NCBI RefSeq assembly: GCF_014841615.1
Contig: NZ_JACYUG010000004.1
Coordinates: 1 to 64,000, forward strand
Source of the DNA: Sphingomonas sp. CFBP 8760
Lineage (GTDB): Bacteria > Pseudomonadota > Alphaproteobacteria > Sphingomonadales > Sphingomonadaceae
DNA: 64,000 nt
Direction of reading: 5' to 3'
This document shows, piece after piece, positions 44,474-52,747 of the stretch. Position 1 is the first letter of the stretch, and each line of letters opens with the position of its first letter. The notes beneath the pieces were generated by a model. That model saw only the letters and a program-made list of their open reading frames with translations. It was not told the DNA's origin and ran no database searches. The position numbers were made by a program, and so were the translations under genes.

Positions 44474-45625
44474 TTATAGCAGCGCGTCCAGCCGCTTGCG
44501 GCCATTCGCCAGCACGGCGGCATGCCAGTGGCGACGGGCGGCGGCAGCGCGAGGCGCGCGGTCGGCCAGCGCGAGCCAGGCCAGCGCCTCGGCGGCGCGC
44601 GTGCCCGGTTCCTTGACGATGCGCGCGAGATCGGTGTCGAACGCGGCGAAATAGACGGGCACGCCCTGCCATGCCGCCAGTCGCGTGCGCGCCTCCGCCG
44701 GGGACCAGCCCTCGCTATGGATGCCCAGATCGATCCGGCCGCGCGCGGCGCGGAAGATCAGCCAGTGGAGATGGCCGAGCATCGTGCGCGGGTCGCGGAA
44801 ACCGGGCGCGGCGAGCGTTTCGGCATAGGTCGCCCAGCCCTCGACGAACGCGGCGGCATAGGTGGCACGCAGCGGATGCGGCGGGCCGGTTTCCTCGATG
44901 CCGAGCTGGATCATGTGGCCGGGCAGCAGTTCGTGCGCGACCACGCTCGGCAATGACCAGGCGGGGCGGCGGCGGATATCGGCGAGGTCGACGATATAGG
45001 CGCCGGGTCGGCCGGGGGCGGGGGCGGCGCGATAGCCCTGCCGGCCCGCCGCGATCTCCGCCGGGGTCAGGGTGCGGACGGCCACGTCGAGGCAGTAGGG
45101 CGGCACGTCGGCGATCGTGCGCGCCACGGCGGCGCGGCGGGCGGCGAGATCGCGGTTCATGTCGGCGACCGCCTGTTGCCGGCCGGCGTCGTCTTCCGGG
45201 TAATGGCCGTCGGTTTCGGCGAACAACCTGACATATCGTGCGCCGATCGTGTCACCGGCGATGCCGATCCGGTCGAACAGCGGCGCGGCGCGGGCGTGCA
45301 GATCGGCCAGCGCATGGTCGAGCCGGTGGCGGGCGGCGAGCGGGTCCGCATCGCCCAGCGTGCGGCGGAGGCGCAGCGCATAGTCACCCGGCCGGGTCGC
45401 CAGCCCGGCATCGATCGCCAGCCCGGCCCGCGCGGTCAGCAGGTCGAGCCGGCGGGCGGGGGACAGCGCGCGCGGATCAAACCCGGCCAGCATCGCGAGG
45501 CCCTCCGCCGGGGCGGCCCTCGCGGCGGCGTCGAGGGCAAGGCGGACGGACCCGTCGTCGCTGTCGGTGAAGGCGGGCAGGGCAGTCGCCGCGAAACCGG
45601 CGAGCAGGGCACGCCGGTCGATCAC
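44474..45625 (-). CDS. DUF885 family protein, secreted, metallopeptidase-like
   Basis: 383 residues. Tat-like N-terminus DRRALLAGFAATALPAFTD. DUF885 hallmarks: VVAHELLPGHMIQLG (a His-Glu...His metal-site pattern) and FVEGWATYAETLAAPG. Family members are annotated as metallopeptidases, usually at about 550-600 residues, so this one is short. GTG 45625 overlaps the stop of the large LamG-containing gene (GTGA), making it the last gene of a four-gene leftward operon under the LacI-type operator. A second DUF885 gene starts at 62676. Confidence 0.8.
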   Translation of the reverse strand: MIDRRALLAGFAATALPAFTDSDDGSVRLALDAAARAAPAEGLAMLAGFDPRALSPARRLDLLTARAGLAIDAGLATRPGDYALRLRRTLGDADPLAARHRLDHALADLHARAAPLFDRIGIAGDTIGARYVRLFAETDGHYPEDDAGRQQAVADMNRDLAARRAAVARTIADVPPYCLDVAVRTLTPAEIAAGRQGYRAAPAPGRPGAYIVDLADIRRRPAWSLPSVVAHELLPGHMIQLGIEETGPPHPLRATYAAAFVEGWATYAETLAAPGFRDPRTMLGHLHWLIFRAARGRIDLGIHSEGWSPAEARTRLAAWQGVPVYFAAFDTDLARIVKEPGTRAAEALAWLALADRAPRAAAARRHWHAAVLANGRKRLDALL

Positions 45626-48600
45626 CGGACCAGCGCGACGCGGTTATTGCGCCGCGTGACCTCCGGCGCGTCGCCGGGCAGCGCCACCGTTGCCGCCACG
45701 ATGCGCGGGTCGATCCCGGCGGGCAGCGTCAGCGTGACGCGGGTGGTGCGCGGCAGCAGGTCGACCGGGGCCGCCAGCGGCGCGATGGCGGCGGTGGCGA
45801 GGACGCGTCCGTCCGCCATCAGCGCGGCGGTGCCCCCCGTCGTCGCCTGCGCGCCGAGGCTGTGGATCGTCAGCGTCACACGCCGGCCCTTCACCGCCAC
45901 GTCGTCCACCCCGATCCCCAGATCGGGGCGCCGGTCGACCGGATCGCTGGCGCGGACCAGTTCGAGGTCGATCGCGCTTTCGCCCGGCGCGAAGGTGACG
46001 GTGGTGGTGGCACCGCGTTCCAGCGATACCGCCGTCGCACCGCCGGCGGTGGTGATCCGCCATTCGCCCGCCGCGATGTTCCACGTCGACAGTTCGGCCC
46101 GCTGCGCGGTCGCGGCGGTGTTGAAGCCGGTGATGCGTATCCGGTTCGGGGTGGCGCGGACCAGCAGCGCCACCCGCTCCGCCGCGCCGGGTTCGGCGAA
46201 GCGCCAGCTTACCGCATTGGCGGGCCAGCTCTGGTTGCGGCGCAGCGCGATGCCGCCCAGCCGCTCGCGCTGCAACCATTCGCTCGGCGCCTCGACCCGG
46301 TCGGACCACCAATGTCCCTCGGTCTGCATATAGCGGCGCGCGGCCTTGTCGCGCGCGGCGCTGTCGTGAAGCGCGGCGAGTGGGGCGGTGTCGCCGGTCG
46401 CGTGCCAGCGGGCATAACGGGCGAAGGGGTCGTCCCCCTTGCCGGCGGCCAGCGCAGCACGCCAGCCGGGGCCGGCGGGGAGCAGGCCGAACACGTCGTC
46501 GTTGATCTCGGTCAGCGCGCCCGGCCCGACCTTGGCCACCCGGCCCTCCAGCGGGCGGAGATAGCGCGTATCGCCGGTCCAGTGCCACGCCGCCCATGCG
46601 GCCTGCAACGGCAGGGTTGCGCCGCCGCCATCGCCCGCCCGTTCCTTGTCCGACCCCCAGTTGATCTCGTTGGGAAAGGACCAGAGGCCGTCCGGCCCTT
46701 GTTTGCCATGCGCCAGCCAGCCGTCGACGGTGCCGGTCACCAGCCCGCGCGCCGCCGGGTTGCCATTGTAGAGGCCCAGCAGCGTCGGGCCGTGCAGCAC
46801 GGTGAAGGCATAGGGCTTCTGCCACGCCCAGGCATCGTCGCGGTAGATCGTCCGGGCGCCATACCATGACGACGCGAAGTGGAGATGACCGGCGGGATTG
46901 GGCAGGATCACCCGGCCAAGCGCGCGGGTATTGGCCATCAGCCGCTCCACCGCGCGCGGCTCGCCCCAGTTGAGGTACAGGCGCGCGGCGTTGCTGTTGA
47001 GCCCTTCCTCATAGGCGTGGAGTTCGTCGGTGGTGATCGTGCCGAGCCCGTCGGTGATCATCCCGTTCCGGTAGACCGCGTCGGACACCGCATTCAGCGA
47101 GGCGGTGATCCTGTCGGGGATCAGCCCCATCAGCGCCGCGCCGGGCCATTGCTGGACGAGATCGCTGTCGTCGGACAGGCCGCCGCCGAAATCGCCGTAC
47201 GGCACCTGCCGATGGTCGATCCACCATTCGACGAAACGACGCACCTCGACCAGATCCTGCAACTGGCGATGCGCCCAGCCCGGCACGCCGGCGGGCACCG
47301 GCGCCAGCGCGACCGTCGGCAGGTTTTCGGGCCGGTAGTTGATGTCGGCCCAATAGGCGCGGCCCTCGACATGGTCGGGATCGACGCGCAACAGATCGGT
47401 CGCGTCGGCGAACAACCGCGCATAGAGGCCGGCGCGCTTCGAGGCGGTATGCTCCTCGACCAGGAAGCCCCAATTGTCCTTTACCTGATTGAAGCGGTCG
47501 GCAACATGCTCACGGGTCGCCTCGGCGCGCGGCTTGAAGATCAGGCGGAGGCGGGCGCCGTCGAGGCTGCGTGCCCCGAAATCGGGCGCGGCGCTGGCGA
47601 TGGTCAGGTACAGGCTGTCATGCGGCAGGATGCGGTCGCGCAGGTCGAGCCACAGCGTGCGCGCCTCGTTCGGACGGACCGAGACGGACAGGTCGATCAG
47701 GTCGCGGCCGGGCCAGACCGGGTCCTTCACCCGGATGTTGAGCGGCACCAGCCCGCGCGCATCGGCGGCCAGTGTCATCGCCGGCAGGTCGATCGCGATC
47801 CCGTCCAGCCCGTCATGGATGTTCTGCCAGCCATAGTCCCAGGCGCGCGCGACCGGCTGGTCGGCGGCGGCATCGCCGAAGCTGGCGGGGACGAGGATGT
47901 GGACGATCGGCTGCGCGCCCGCCATGCGGACGACGTTGCCGCTGCCCCCGGCCGCGCCGGCGCCGACCGCCGCCTTCACCCCCGAGGTCGGCATGGCGAG
48001 CACCGTCGTCCGCTCGTCGGGCGCGAACCGGCCGGCGATGAAGGCGTTGAGCGGGGCGAGCGCGGCCAGCGTCGGCGCGGCATCGGCACGGATCGTATAG
48101 TCGAGCTTCATCGTGCCGGCCGGCTCTGCGCCGGGTGTGATGTCGTAGGCCCAGAGTTCCTGGATCGGCTGTTCGGCCATGCGGTTGACGAAGCGCAGCG
48201 CGCCGCCGGTATGCGTGGGCAGGCGCATCACGCTCCGCACCACGCCCTGCGGCCGTTCGCCCAGCCGTTCGCCGTTCCAGTCGAGCGTCCCGTAGGCGGC
48301 GCCGCGAATCTCGATCTGGTTGAACCGTTCGGTCGCGGGCAGTGTCAGGTCGTAGGCGCGACCGCCCTCGACATAGGTGTTCCAGTCGGGCAGCTCGAAA
48401 TAATCGTGGCGGCCAGGCAGGGCGGAACGGTTGTACACGCCGGGCCAGGTCGTCTCGGCGATGCCGTCGACGCCCTTCCACATCCACGCCTTCAGGTCCT
48501 TCGCATCGGCGAACTCGACCTTGCGCACGCGGGTGACGGCGGTGTCGAGCAGCGGCGGCGCGCCGGTGTCCCAGCCATAGCGGTGCAGCCAGGCGGCGCG

Positions 48601-49380
48601 GCGCGCGGCGGCAATGACGGGGGCAGCGACGACAGGGGTGGGTGCCGACTCCTGCTTCGCGGCAAGGGCCGCGACCGCGGCCCCGTCCAGCAATCGGTCG
48701 TAGACGCGGATCTCGTCGAGGTCGGAACCGCGCATGAAATTATAGCGGCTCTGCACCTGATGCGGCGACAGCACGCGCCCGGCCATGCCGAACTGGTCGA
48801 GCCCGGCGTCGAGGTCAGCGCGCTGGTCCTTGCGCGCCACCTCCTGCCCATCCACGAACAGGCGCACCCCCGTGGTTTCGTCCCAGCCGAAAGCGATGTG
48901 GTGCCATGCGTCCGGCGCGGGTGTCGCGGGCATCCGCCACGACACCCGCACCCGCGACAGATTGGCGTCGGTGACGAAGCCGTCGAAGCCGTGGCCGTTC
49001 CAGTCGATCCGCAGGAACGCCATGTCCCAGCTGCTGTGGTCCGCGAAGCCGACGCGGAAGATGTTGAACGGCGCGATGCCGACGGCCGTGCGGGGTCGCC
49101 AGAAGAACGCCAGCGTCCCGCGCTGCGCCTGGATGTTGCCCGGCGCGCGCCACGCGACATAGCCATCGTCCGCCCAGCGCGCCGCGCCGCCGATCGCGCC
49201 GTCCGGCGCCACGGTCACGCCGCTGCGGAAATTGGGTACCGCATCGCCACCGGCGACCTCGGCGGTCAGGTCGCGGTCGGCGGAGGCGCGGAACAGCAGC
49301 CCGTCCGGTGCCGCGTCATGGGCGTGCGCCGGAATAGCCAGCGCCGCCAGTGATGCGGCGATCGCCAGCCTAGCGCGCAT
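45622..49380 (-). CDS. large secreted LamG-domain protein, possible glycan-active enzyme
   Basis: 1252 residues. Signal peptide MRARLAIAASLAALAIPAHA. LamG/concanavalin-like jellyroll at about 28-240 (LAFFWRPRTAV, WHHIAFGWDETTGVRLFVDG, LDEIRVYDRLLDG). A beta-rich module follows (about 290-500), then a long helical part (about 680-1010) with Trp/Tyr-rich conserved-looking stretches (VEWWIDHRQVPYGDFGGGLS, LHFASSWYGARTIYRDDAWA), and C-terminal beta domains. The layout recalls secreted polysaccharide lyases with a helical toroid, but I do not recognise a named family. The start overlaps the MFS gene by 11 bases; the frame is open further upstream but the signal peptide fixes the start. Confidence 0.8.
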   Translation of the reverse strand: MRARLAIAASLAALAIPAHAHDAAPDGLLFRASADRDLTAEVAGGDAVPNFRSGVTVAPDGAIGGAARWADDGYVAWRAPGNIQAQRGTLAFFWRPRTAVGIAPFNIFRVGFADHSSWDMAFLRIDWNGHGFDGFVTDANLSRVRVSWRMPATPAPDAWHHIAFGWDETTGVRLFVDGQEVARKDQRADLDAGLDQFGMAGRVLSPHQVQSRYNFMRGSDLDEIRVYDRLLDGAAVAALAAKQESAPTPVVAAPVIAAARRAAWLHRYGWDTGAPPLLDTAVTRVRKVEFADAKDLKAWMWKGVDGIAETTWPGVYNRSALPGRHDYFELPDWNTYVEGGRAYDLTLPATERFNQIEIRGAAYGTLDWNGERLGERPQGVVRSVMRLPTHTGGALRFVNRMAEQPIQELWAYDITPGAEPAGTMKLDYTIRADAAPTLAALAPLNAFIAGRFAPDERTTVLAMPTSGVKAAVGAGAAGGSGNVVRMAGAQPIVHILVPASFGDAAADQPVARAWDYGWQNIHDGLDGIAIDLPAMTLAADARGLVPLNIRVKDPVWPGRDLIDLSVSVRPNEARTLWLDLRDRILPHDSLYLTIASAAPDFGARSLDGARLRLIFKPRAEATREHVADRFNQVKDNWGFLVEEHTASKRAGLYARLFADATDLLRVDPDHVEGRAYWADINYRPENLPTVALAPVPAGVPGWAHRQLQDLVEVRRFVEWWIDHRQVPYGDFGGGLSDDSDLVQQWPGAALMGLIPDRITASLNAVSDAVYRNGMITDGLGTITTDELHAYEEGLNSNAARLYLNWGEPRAVERLMANTRALGRVILPNPAGHLHFASSWYGARTIYRDDAWAWQKPYAFTVLHGPTLLGLYNGNPAARGLVTGTVDGWLAHGKQGPDGLWSFPNEINWGSDKERAGDGGGATLPLQAAWAAWHWTGDTRYLRPLEGRVAKVGPGALTEINDDVFGLLPAGPGWRAALAAGKGDDPFARYARWHATGDTAPLAALHDSAARDKAARRYMQTEGHWWSDRVEAPSEWLQRERLGGIALRRNQSWPANAVSWRFAEPGAAERVALLVRATPNRIRITGFNTAATAQRAELSTWNIAAGEWRITTAGGATAVSLERGATTTVTFAPGESAIDLELVRASDPVDRRPDLGIGVDDVAVKGRRVTLTIHSLGAQATTGGTAALMADGRVLATAAIAPLAAPVDLLPRTTRVTLTLPAGIDPRIVAATVALPGDAPEVTRRNNRVALVR

Positions 49381-50665
49381 CGATCCGCGCCAGCCGTGGC
49401 GACAGCAGGTGGACGAGCAGCAGCGCCACGAAATAGGCGCTGCCGGCGATCCCGAACAACACCGAATAGTTATTGCCGGTGGCATCGAGGATGTAGCCGG
49501 TGAACAGCGCCATCCCCATGCCGCCGACCGCGCCGATCATGCCGCCGATCCCGATCACCGAACCGACCGCGCCGCGCGGGAACATGTCGGAAGGCAGCGC
49601 ATAGAGGTTGGCGGAAAAGGCCTGATGCGCCGCGGTCGCCAGCCCGATCACCGCCACCGCGCCCCAGACGCTGGCGATGTTCTGCGCGAAGAAGACCGGC
49701 AGCACGCAGAAGGCGCAGATCAGCATCGTGATCTTGCGCGCGAAATTGGGCGTCTTTCCCTGCGCGATCAGCTTCGACGACAGCCAGCCGCCGGCGATGC
49801 TGCCGAAATCGGAGATCAGGTAGATCGCCGCCAGCGGCAGCCCGAACGTCTTCAGGTCCATGTCGTACCGCTCGAACAGGTAACCCGGCAGCCAGAACAG
49901 GAAGAACCACCAGATCGGATCGATGCAGAACTTGCCGAGCGCGAATGCCCAGGTCTCACGATAGGTGGCGACGCGTGCCCATGGCAGCGGCTCGACCGGA
50001 TCGGCCGGATCCTGCCGGATATAGGCGAGCTCCGCCGCCGAGACATGCGGGTGCCGGTCGGGATGGCGGTACAGCGCCAGCCACGCGATCAGCCACACCA
50101 CGCCGAACACGCCGGTCACGTAGAAGGCGACCCGCCAGTCGAAGGTCAGGACGAGGAAGGGGACGAGCAGCGGCGTGACGATCGCGCCGATATTGGCGCC
50201 GGCATTGAACAACCCGATCGCATAGGCCCGCTCGCGTTGCGGGAACCACTCGGTCACCGCCTTGATCCCGGCGGGGAAATTGCCGGATTCGCCGACGCCC
50301 AGCCCGAACCGCGCCATCGCGAAGGTGGTGATGCTGGTGGCAAGGCCATGCGCCATGTGGCTGACCGTCCAGATCAGGATCGCGATCACATATCCGGCGC
50401 GCGCGCCCAGCACGTCGACGATCCGCCCGAACCCGACATAGCCGATCGCATAGGCGAGCTGGAACCAGAAGATGATGGTGGCGAAGTCGCTTTCCGACCA
50501 GCCGAACTCGGCCTTCAGCGTCGGCTTCAGCACGCCGATCATCTGCCGGTCGACGTAATTGATCGCGGTCGCCGCGAACAGCAGCGCGCAGATGACCCAG
50601 CGATAGCGGCCGACGCGGGCGACCGCGCCGTCAGGTCCCTGATCCGTGGCGATGGTGCCCATCAT
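49370..50665 (-). CDS. MFS transporter, ExuT/hexuronate-type (ACS family)
   Basis: 431 residues, twelve membrane segments. The N-terminal WVICALLFAATAINYVDRQM with the INYVDRQ motif and the GVGESGNFPAGIKAVTEWFP loop are the mark of anion:cation symporters such as hexuronate (ExuT) and related sugar-acid transporters. Within the operon it would bring in the product of extracellular degradation. It is located between the hydratase gene and the LamG-domain gene. A substrate of the uronate type is likely but unproven. Confidence 0.88.
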   Translation of the reverse strand: MMGTIATDQGPDGAVARVGRYRWVICALLFAATAINYVDRQMIGVLKPTLKAEFGWSESDFATIIFWFQLAYAIGYVGFGRIVDVLGARAGYVIAILIWTVSHMAHGLATSITTFAMARFGLGVGESGNFPAGIKAVTEWFPQRERAYAIGLFNAGANIGAIVTPLLVPFLVLTFDWRVAFYVTGVFGVVWLIAWLALYRHPDRHPHVSAAELAYIRQDPADPVEPLPWARVATYRETWAFALGKFCIDPIWWFFLFWLPGYLFERYDMDLKTFGLPLAAIYLISDFGSIAGGWLSSKLIAQGKTPNFARKITMLICAFCVLPVFFAQNIASVWGAVAVIGLATAAHQAFSANLYALPSDMFPRGAVGSVIGIGGMIGAVGGMGMALFTGYILDATGNNYSVLFGIAGSAYFVALLLVHLLSPRLARIDAR

Positions 50666-50709
50666 ATCCTCTTCCTGATCGGCCTCTTTGATGGGCCGTT
50701 AGTGGGTGG

Positions 50710-51513
50710 TCAGCGGGCCTGCATGGTGCAGGCGACGGTCCAGCGGCCGTCGAACCCGGCGACCACCGTATCGCCGGGTGATACCGGGTGGACGCCGGTG
50801 ACCGCGCCACTCGATATCCACTGCCCCGCCTCCATCGCGATACCACGCCGGGCGAGATGTTCGAGCAGGAAACGCGCCGCGCCGAACGGGCCGTCGAGCA
50901 TCGTCGCGGTCGTCGCGCGGCCGATCTCCTCGCCGTTGATCGTCAGCGTCACCGGCCAGGCGTCGACGTCCGCCGTCCGCCACCCGTCCGCCGCCGGCCC
51001 GATGACGAGGCCGTTGTTGTTGCCGAAATCCGATACCGTCGCGGTCGGCCCATGGCTGTTGATGCCGGGGAAGGGCGAACTCGCGACCTCGATCCCGACA
51101 TGCACCGCGTCGATCAGCGCGGTCGCCTCTTCGATCGTGTAATCCGTCTTGGCGGGATCGGGCGTGGTGCCGATCCGCAGCAGGAACTCCGCCTCCGCCG
51201 CGGCGAAGCCGTCGCCGAACACCGGCATCGCCGGGGGCGTGTCGCCCGCCGTCACGATCGAATCGGCGAAGATCGGGCCGGCCAGCCGGTCGATGCCGTC
51301 GACCGGCGGGGCGATCTTGCCGACCTTCCATCCGGCGATGCGGCCATCGGCCAGGCGGATCGCGGCGTCCTGCACCCGGTAGGCATCGGCCAGGGTGGCC
51401 GGGATCGCGCCGGGGAAATCGGGCAATGCCGATCCGTCGTACCGTGCCGTCACGAAGGCGCGGGCGATGGCGCCCGCCCCGTCGGAACCCGTTCCGTCGT
51501 CGATTGCCGTCAC
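50710..51513 (-). CDS. FAH-family hydratase (2-keto-4-pentenoate hydratase-like)
   Basis: 267 residues. WKVGKIAPPVDGIDRLAGPI, FGDGFAAAEAEFLLRIG (the metal-binding acidic residues), HVGIEVASSPFP, and the SSGAVTGVHPVSPGDTV end are typical of the MhpD/2-keto-4-pentenoate hydratase branch of the fumarylacetoacetate hydrolase superfamily, which hydrates or cleaves keto acids. GTG 51513 has GGAGGG upstream. An apparent ATG further upstream lies inside the operator (51547-51560) and is rejected. First gene of the leftward operon. Confidence 0.83.
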   Translation of the reverse strand: MTAIDDGTGSDGAGAIARAFVTARYDGSALPDFPGAIPATLADAYRVQDAAIRLADGRIAGWKVGKIAPPVDGIDRLAGPIFADSIVTAGDTPPAMPVFGDGFAAAEAEFLLRIGTTPDPAKTDYTIEEATALIDAVHVGIEVASSPFPGINSHGPTATVSDFGNNNGLVIGPAADGWRTADVDAWPVTLTINGEEIGRATTATMLDGPFGAARFLLEHLARRGIAMEAGQWISSGAVTGVHPVSPGDTVVAGFDGRWTVACTMQAR

Positions 51514-51540
51514 GCATCCCTCCGTTATCGTTGCCCCAGG

Positions 51541-51567
51541 ATTATGGGAAACCGGTGTCATAGGCAA
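51541..51567 (-). promoter_or_regulatory. LacI-type operator inside the promoter of the leftward operon
   Basis: On the minus strand: TTGCCT (51562-51567), then a 15-base gap containing TGACACCGGTTTCC (51547-51560), then CATAAT (51541-51546). The operator matches the two other copies at 13 of 14 positions. A repressor bound between the -35 and -10 would block RNA polymerase. The same site could also control the divergent regulator gene. Confidence 0.75.
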
Positions 51568-51649
51568 GCGCTGGTGATGCACGGATTTCGCGCGCCATGC
51601 TGCCTGGAACGGTGGCGGCGGCGGCAGCGCGCGGCTATGCCGGTGGACG

Positions 51650-52669
51650 ATGCGCAAGACCGGCCAACCCACGATCAACGATGTCGCCCGCGTCGCCGCG
51701 GTATCGAAGAAGACGGTCAGCCGCGTCATCAACCGGTCGCCGCTGCTGGGTGACGATACCCGCGCCCGGGTGCAGGCGGTGATCGACGAACTGGGCTACA
51801 TCCCCAATCCGCAGGCGCGCGCACTGGCGCTGCGCCGCAACTTCCTGATCGGCCTGGTCCACGACAATCCCAATGCGCAGACGGTAATGAACGTGCAGCA
51901 GGGGATGCTGGAGGCGCTGCACGATACCGAGTTCGAGATGGTGGTGCGCCCGGTCGATCGCGGATCGGCGACGATGCTGGCCGACCTGCGTCATTTCCTC
52001 GAACGGCAGCGCCCGTATGGCGTGCTGCTGATGCCGCCGATCAGCGAGAACGATCTGGTCGCGCGCGCCTGTCGGGAGATCGGGTGCCGATACGTCCGCA
52101 TGGGATCGGCGATGCTGGACGAGGCCGAACACATGGTCGCGTCCAACGACCGGGAGGCGGTGCGCGGTGCGGTCGACCACCTGATCGCGCAGGGGCATCG
52201 CCGGATCGGGCTGATCGGCGGGCCGCACGGCTTCCGGTCCGCCCGCGAACGCCGTTCGGGGTTCGAAGACGCACTGGCCGGTGCCGGCATCACGCTGCCG
52301 CGCAGTTTCATCGCCGATGGCAACTACACGTTCGAGTCGGGGGTGACCGCGGCGGAACGGTTGCTCGACCTGATGCCGCGCCCGACCGCGATCTTTTCCA
52401 GCAACGACGAAATGGCGGCGGGTGTCATCCATGCCGCGCGGATGCGCGGGCTGGACGTGCCGCGCGACCTGTCGATCGTCGGGTTCGACGACACCCCGAT
52501 CGCCGCGCATGTCTGGCCCCCGCTGACGACGGTGCGCTGGCCGATCGCATCGATGGCCCGCTCCGCCACGCTGAAGCTGATCGCCGACAGCCATCCGGAG
52601 GTGGAGGAGCCGTCGCTGTTCCTGTCGACCCTGATCCGTCGCGCCTCGGTGATGGCGCCCCATGGCTGA
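51650..52669 (+). CDS. LacI family transcriptional regulator
   Basis: 339 residues. N-terminal helix-turn-helix TINDVARVAAVSKKTVSRVI (8-27) with hinge LGYIPNPQARALA, followed by the periplasmic-binding-protein-like effector domain (FLIGLVHDNPNAQTVMNVQQ, GRRIGLIGGP-type region, STIFSSNDEMAAGV-type motif). It binds a small molecule and controls nearby transport and degradation genes. The regulated targets are proposed from three matching operators. Divergent to the hydratase operon and codirectional with the esterase and TonB receptor genes. Confidence 0.92.
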   Translation: MRKTGQPTINDVARVAAVSKKTVSRVINRSPLLGDDTRARVQAVIDELGYIPNPQARALALRRNFLIGLVHDNPNAQTVMNVQQGMLEALHDTEFEMVVRPVDRGSATMLADLRHFLERQRPYGVLLMPPISENDLVARACREIGCRYVRMGSAMLDEAEHMVASNDREAVRGAVDHLIAQGHRRIGLIGGPHGFRSARERRSGFEDALAGAGITLPRSFIADGNYTFESGVTAAERLLDLMPRPTAIFSSNDEMAAGVIHAARMRGLDVPRDLSIVGFDDTPIAAHVWPPLTTVRWPIASMARSATLKLIADSHPEVEEPSLFLSTLIRRASVMAPHG

Positions 52670-52675
52670 CGCCGA

Positions 52676-52705
52676 TTGACCTGATGTGCTGACACCGGTT
52701 ACCAA
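52676..52705 (+). promoter_or_regulatory. LacI-type operator inside the promoter of the esterase gene
   Basis: TTGACC (52676-52681), an 18-base spacer, then TACCAA (52700-52705), with TGACACCGGTTACC at 52690-52703 covering the spacer and -10. Its site is identical to the one at 54397-54410. Confidence 0.75.
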
Positions 52706-52747
52706 ATCTCCATCGCAGCCAAAGGCGCGAACGGGGAGGAGGATGAC

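Noticed and set aside
46879..49353. 824-residue rightward open frame opposite the LamG-protein gene
   Set aside because: Composition is typical of an antisense shadow; the minus strand carries a signal peptide and a recognisable LamG domain.
51514..51570. Longer hydratase start at an ATG reading through ACACCGGTTTCC
   Set aside because: That ATG lies within the operator and between the promoter elements; GTG 51513 has a good ribosome-binding site and gives normal length.
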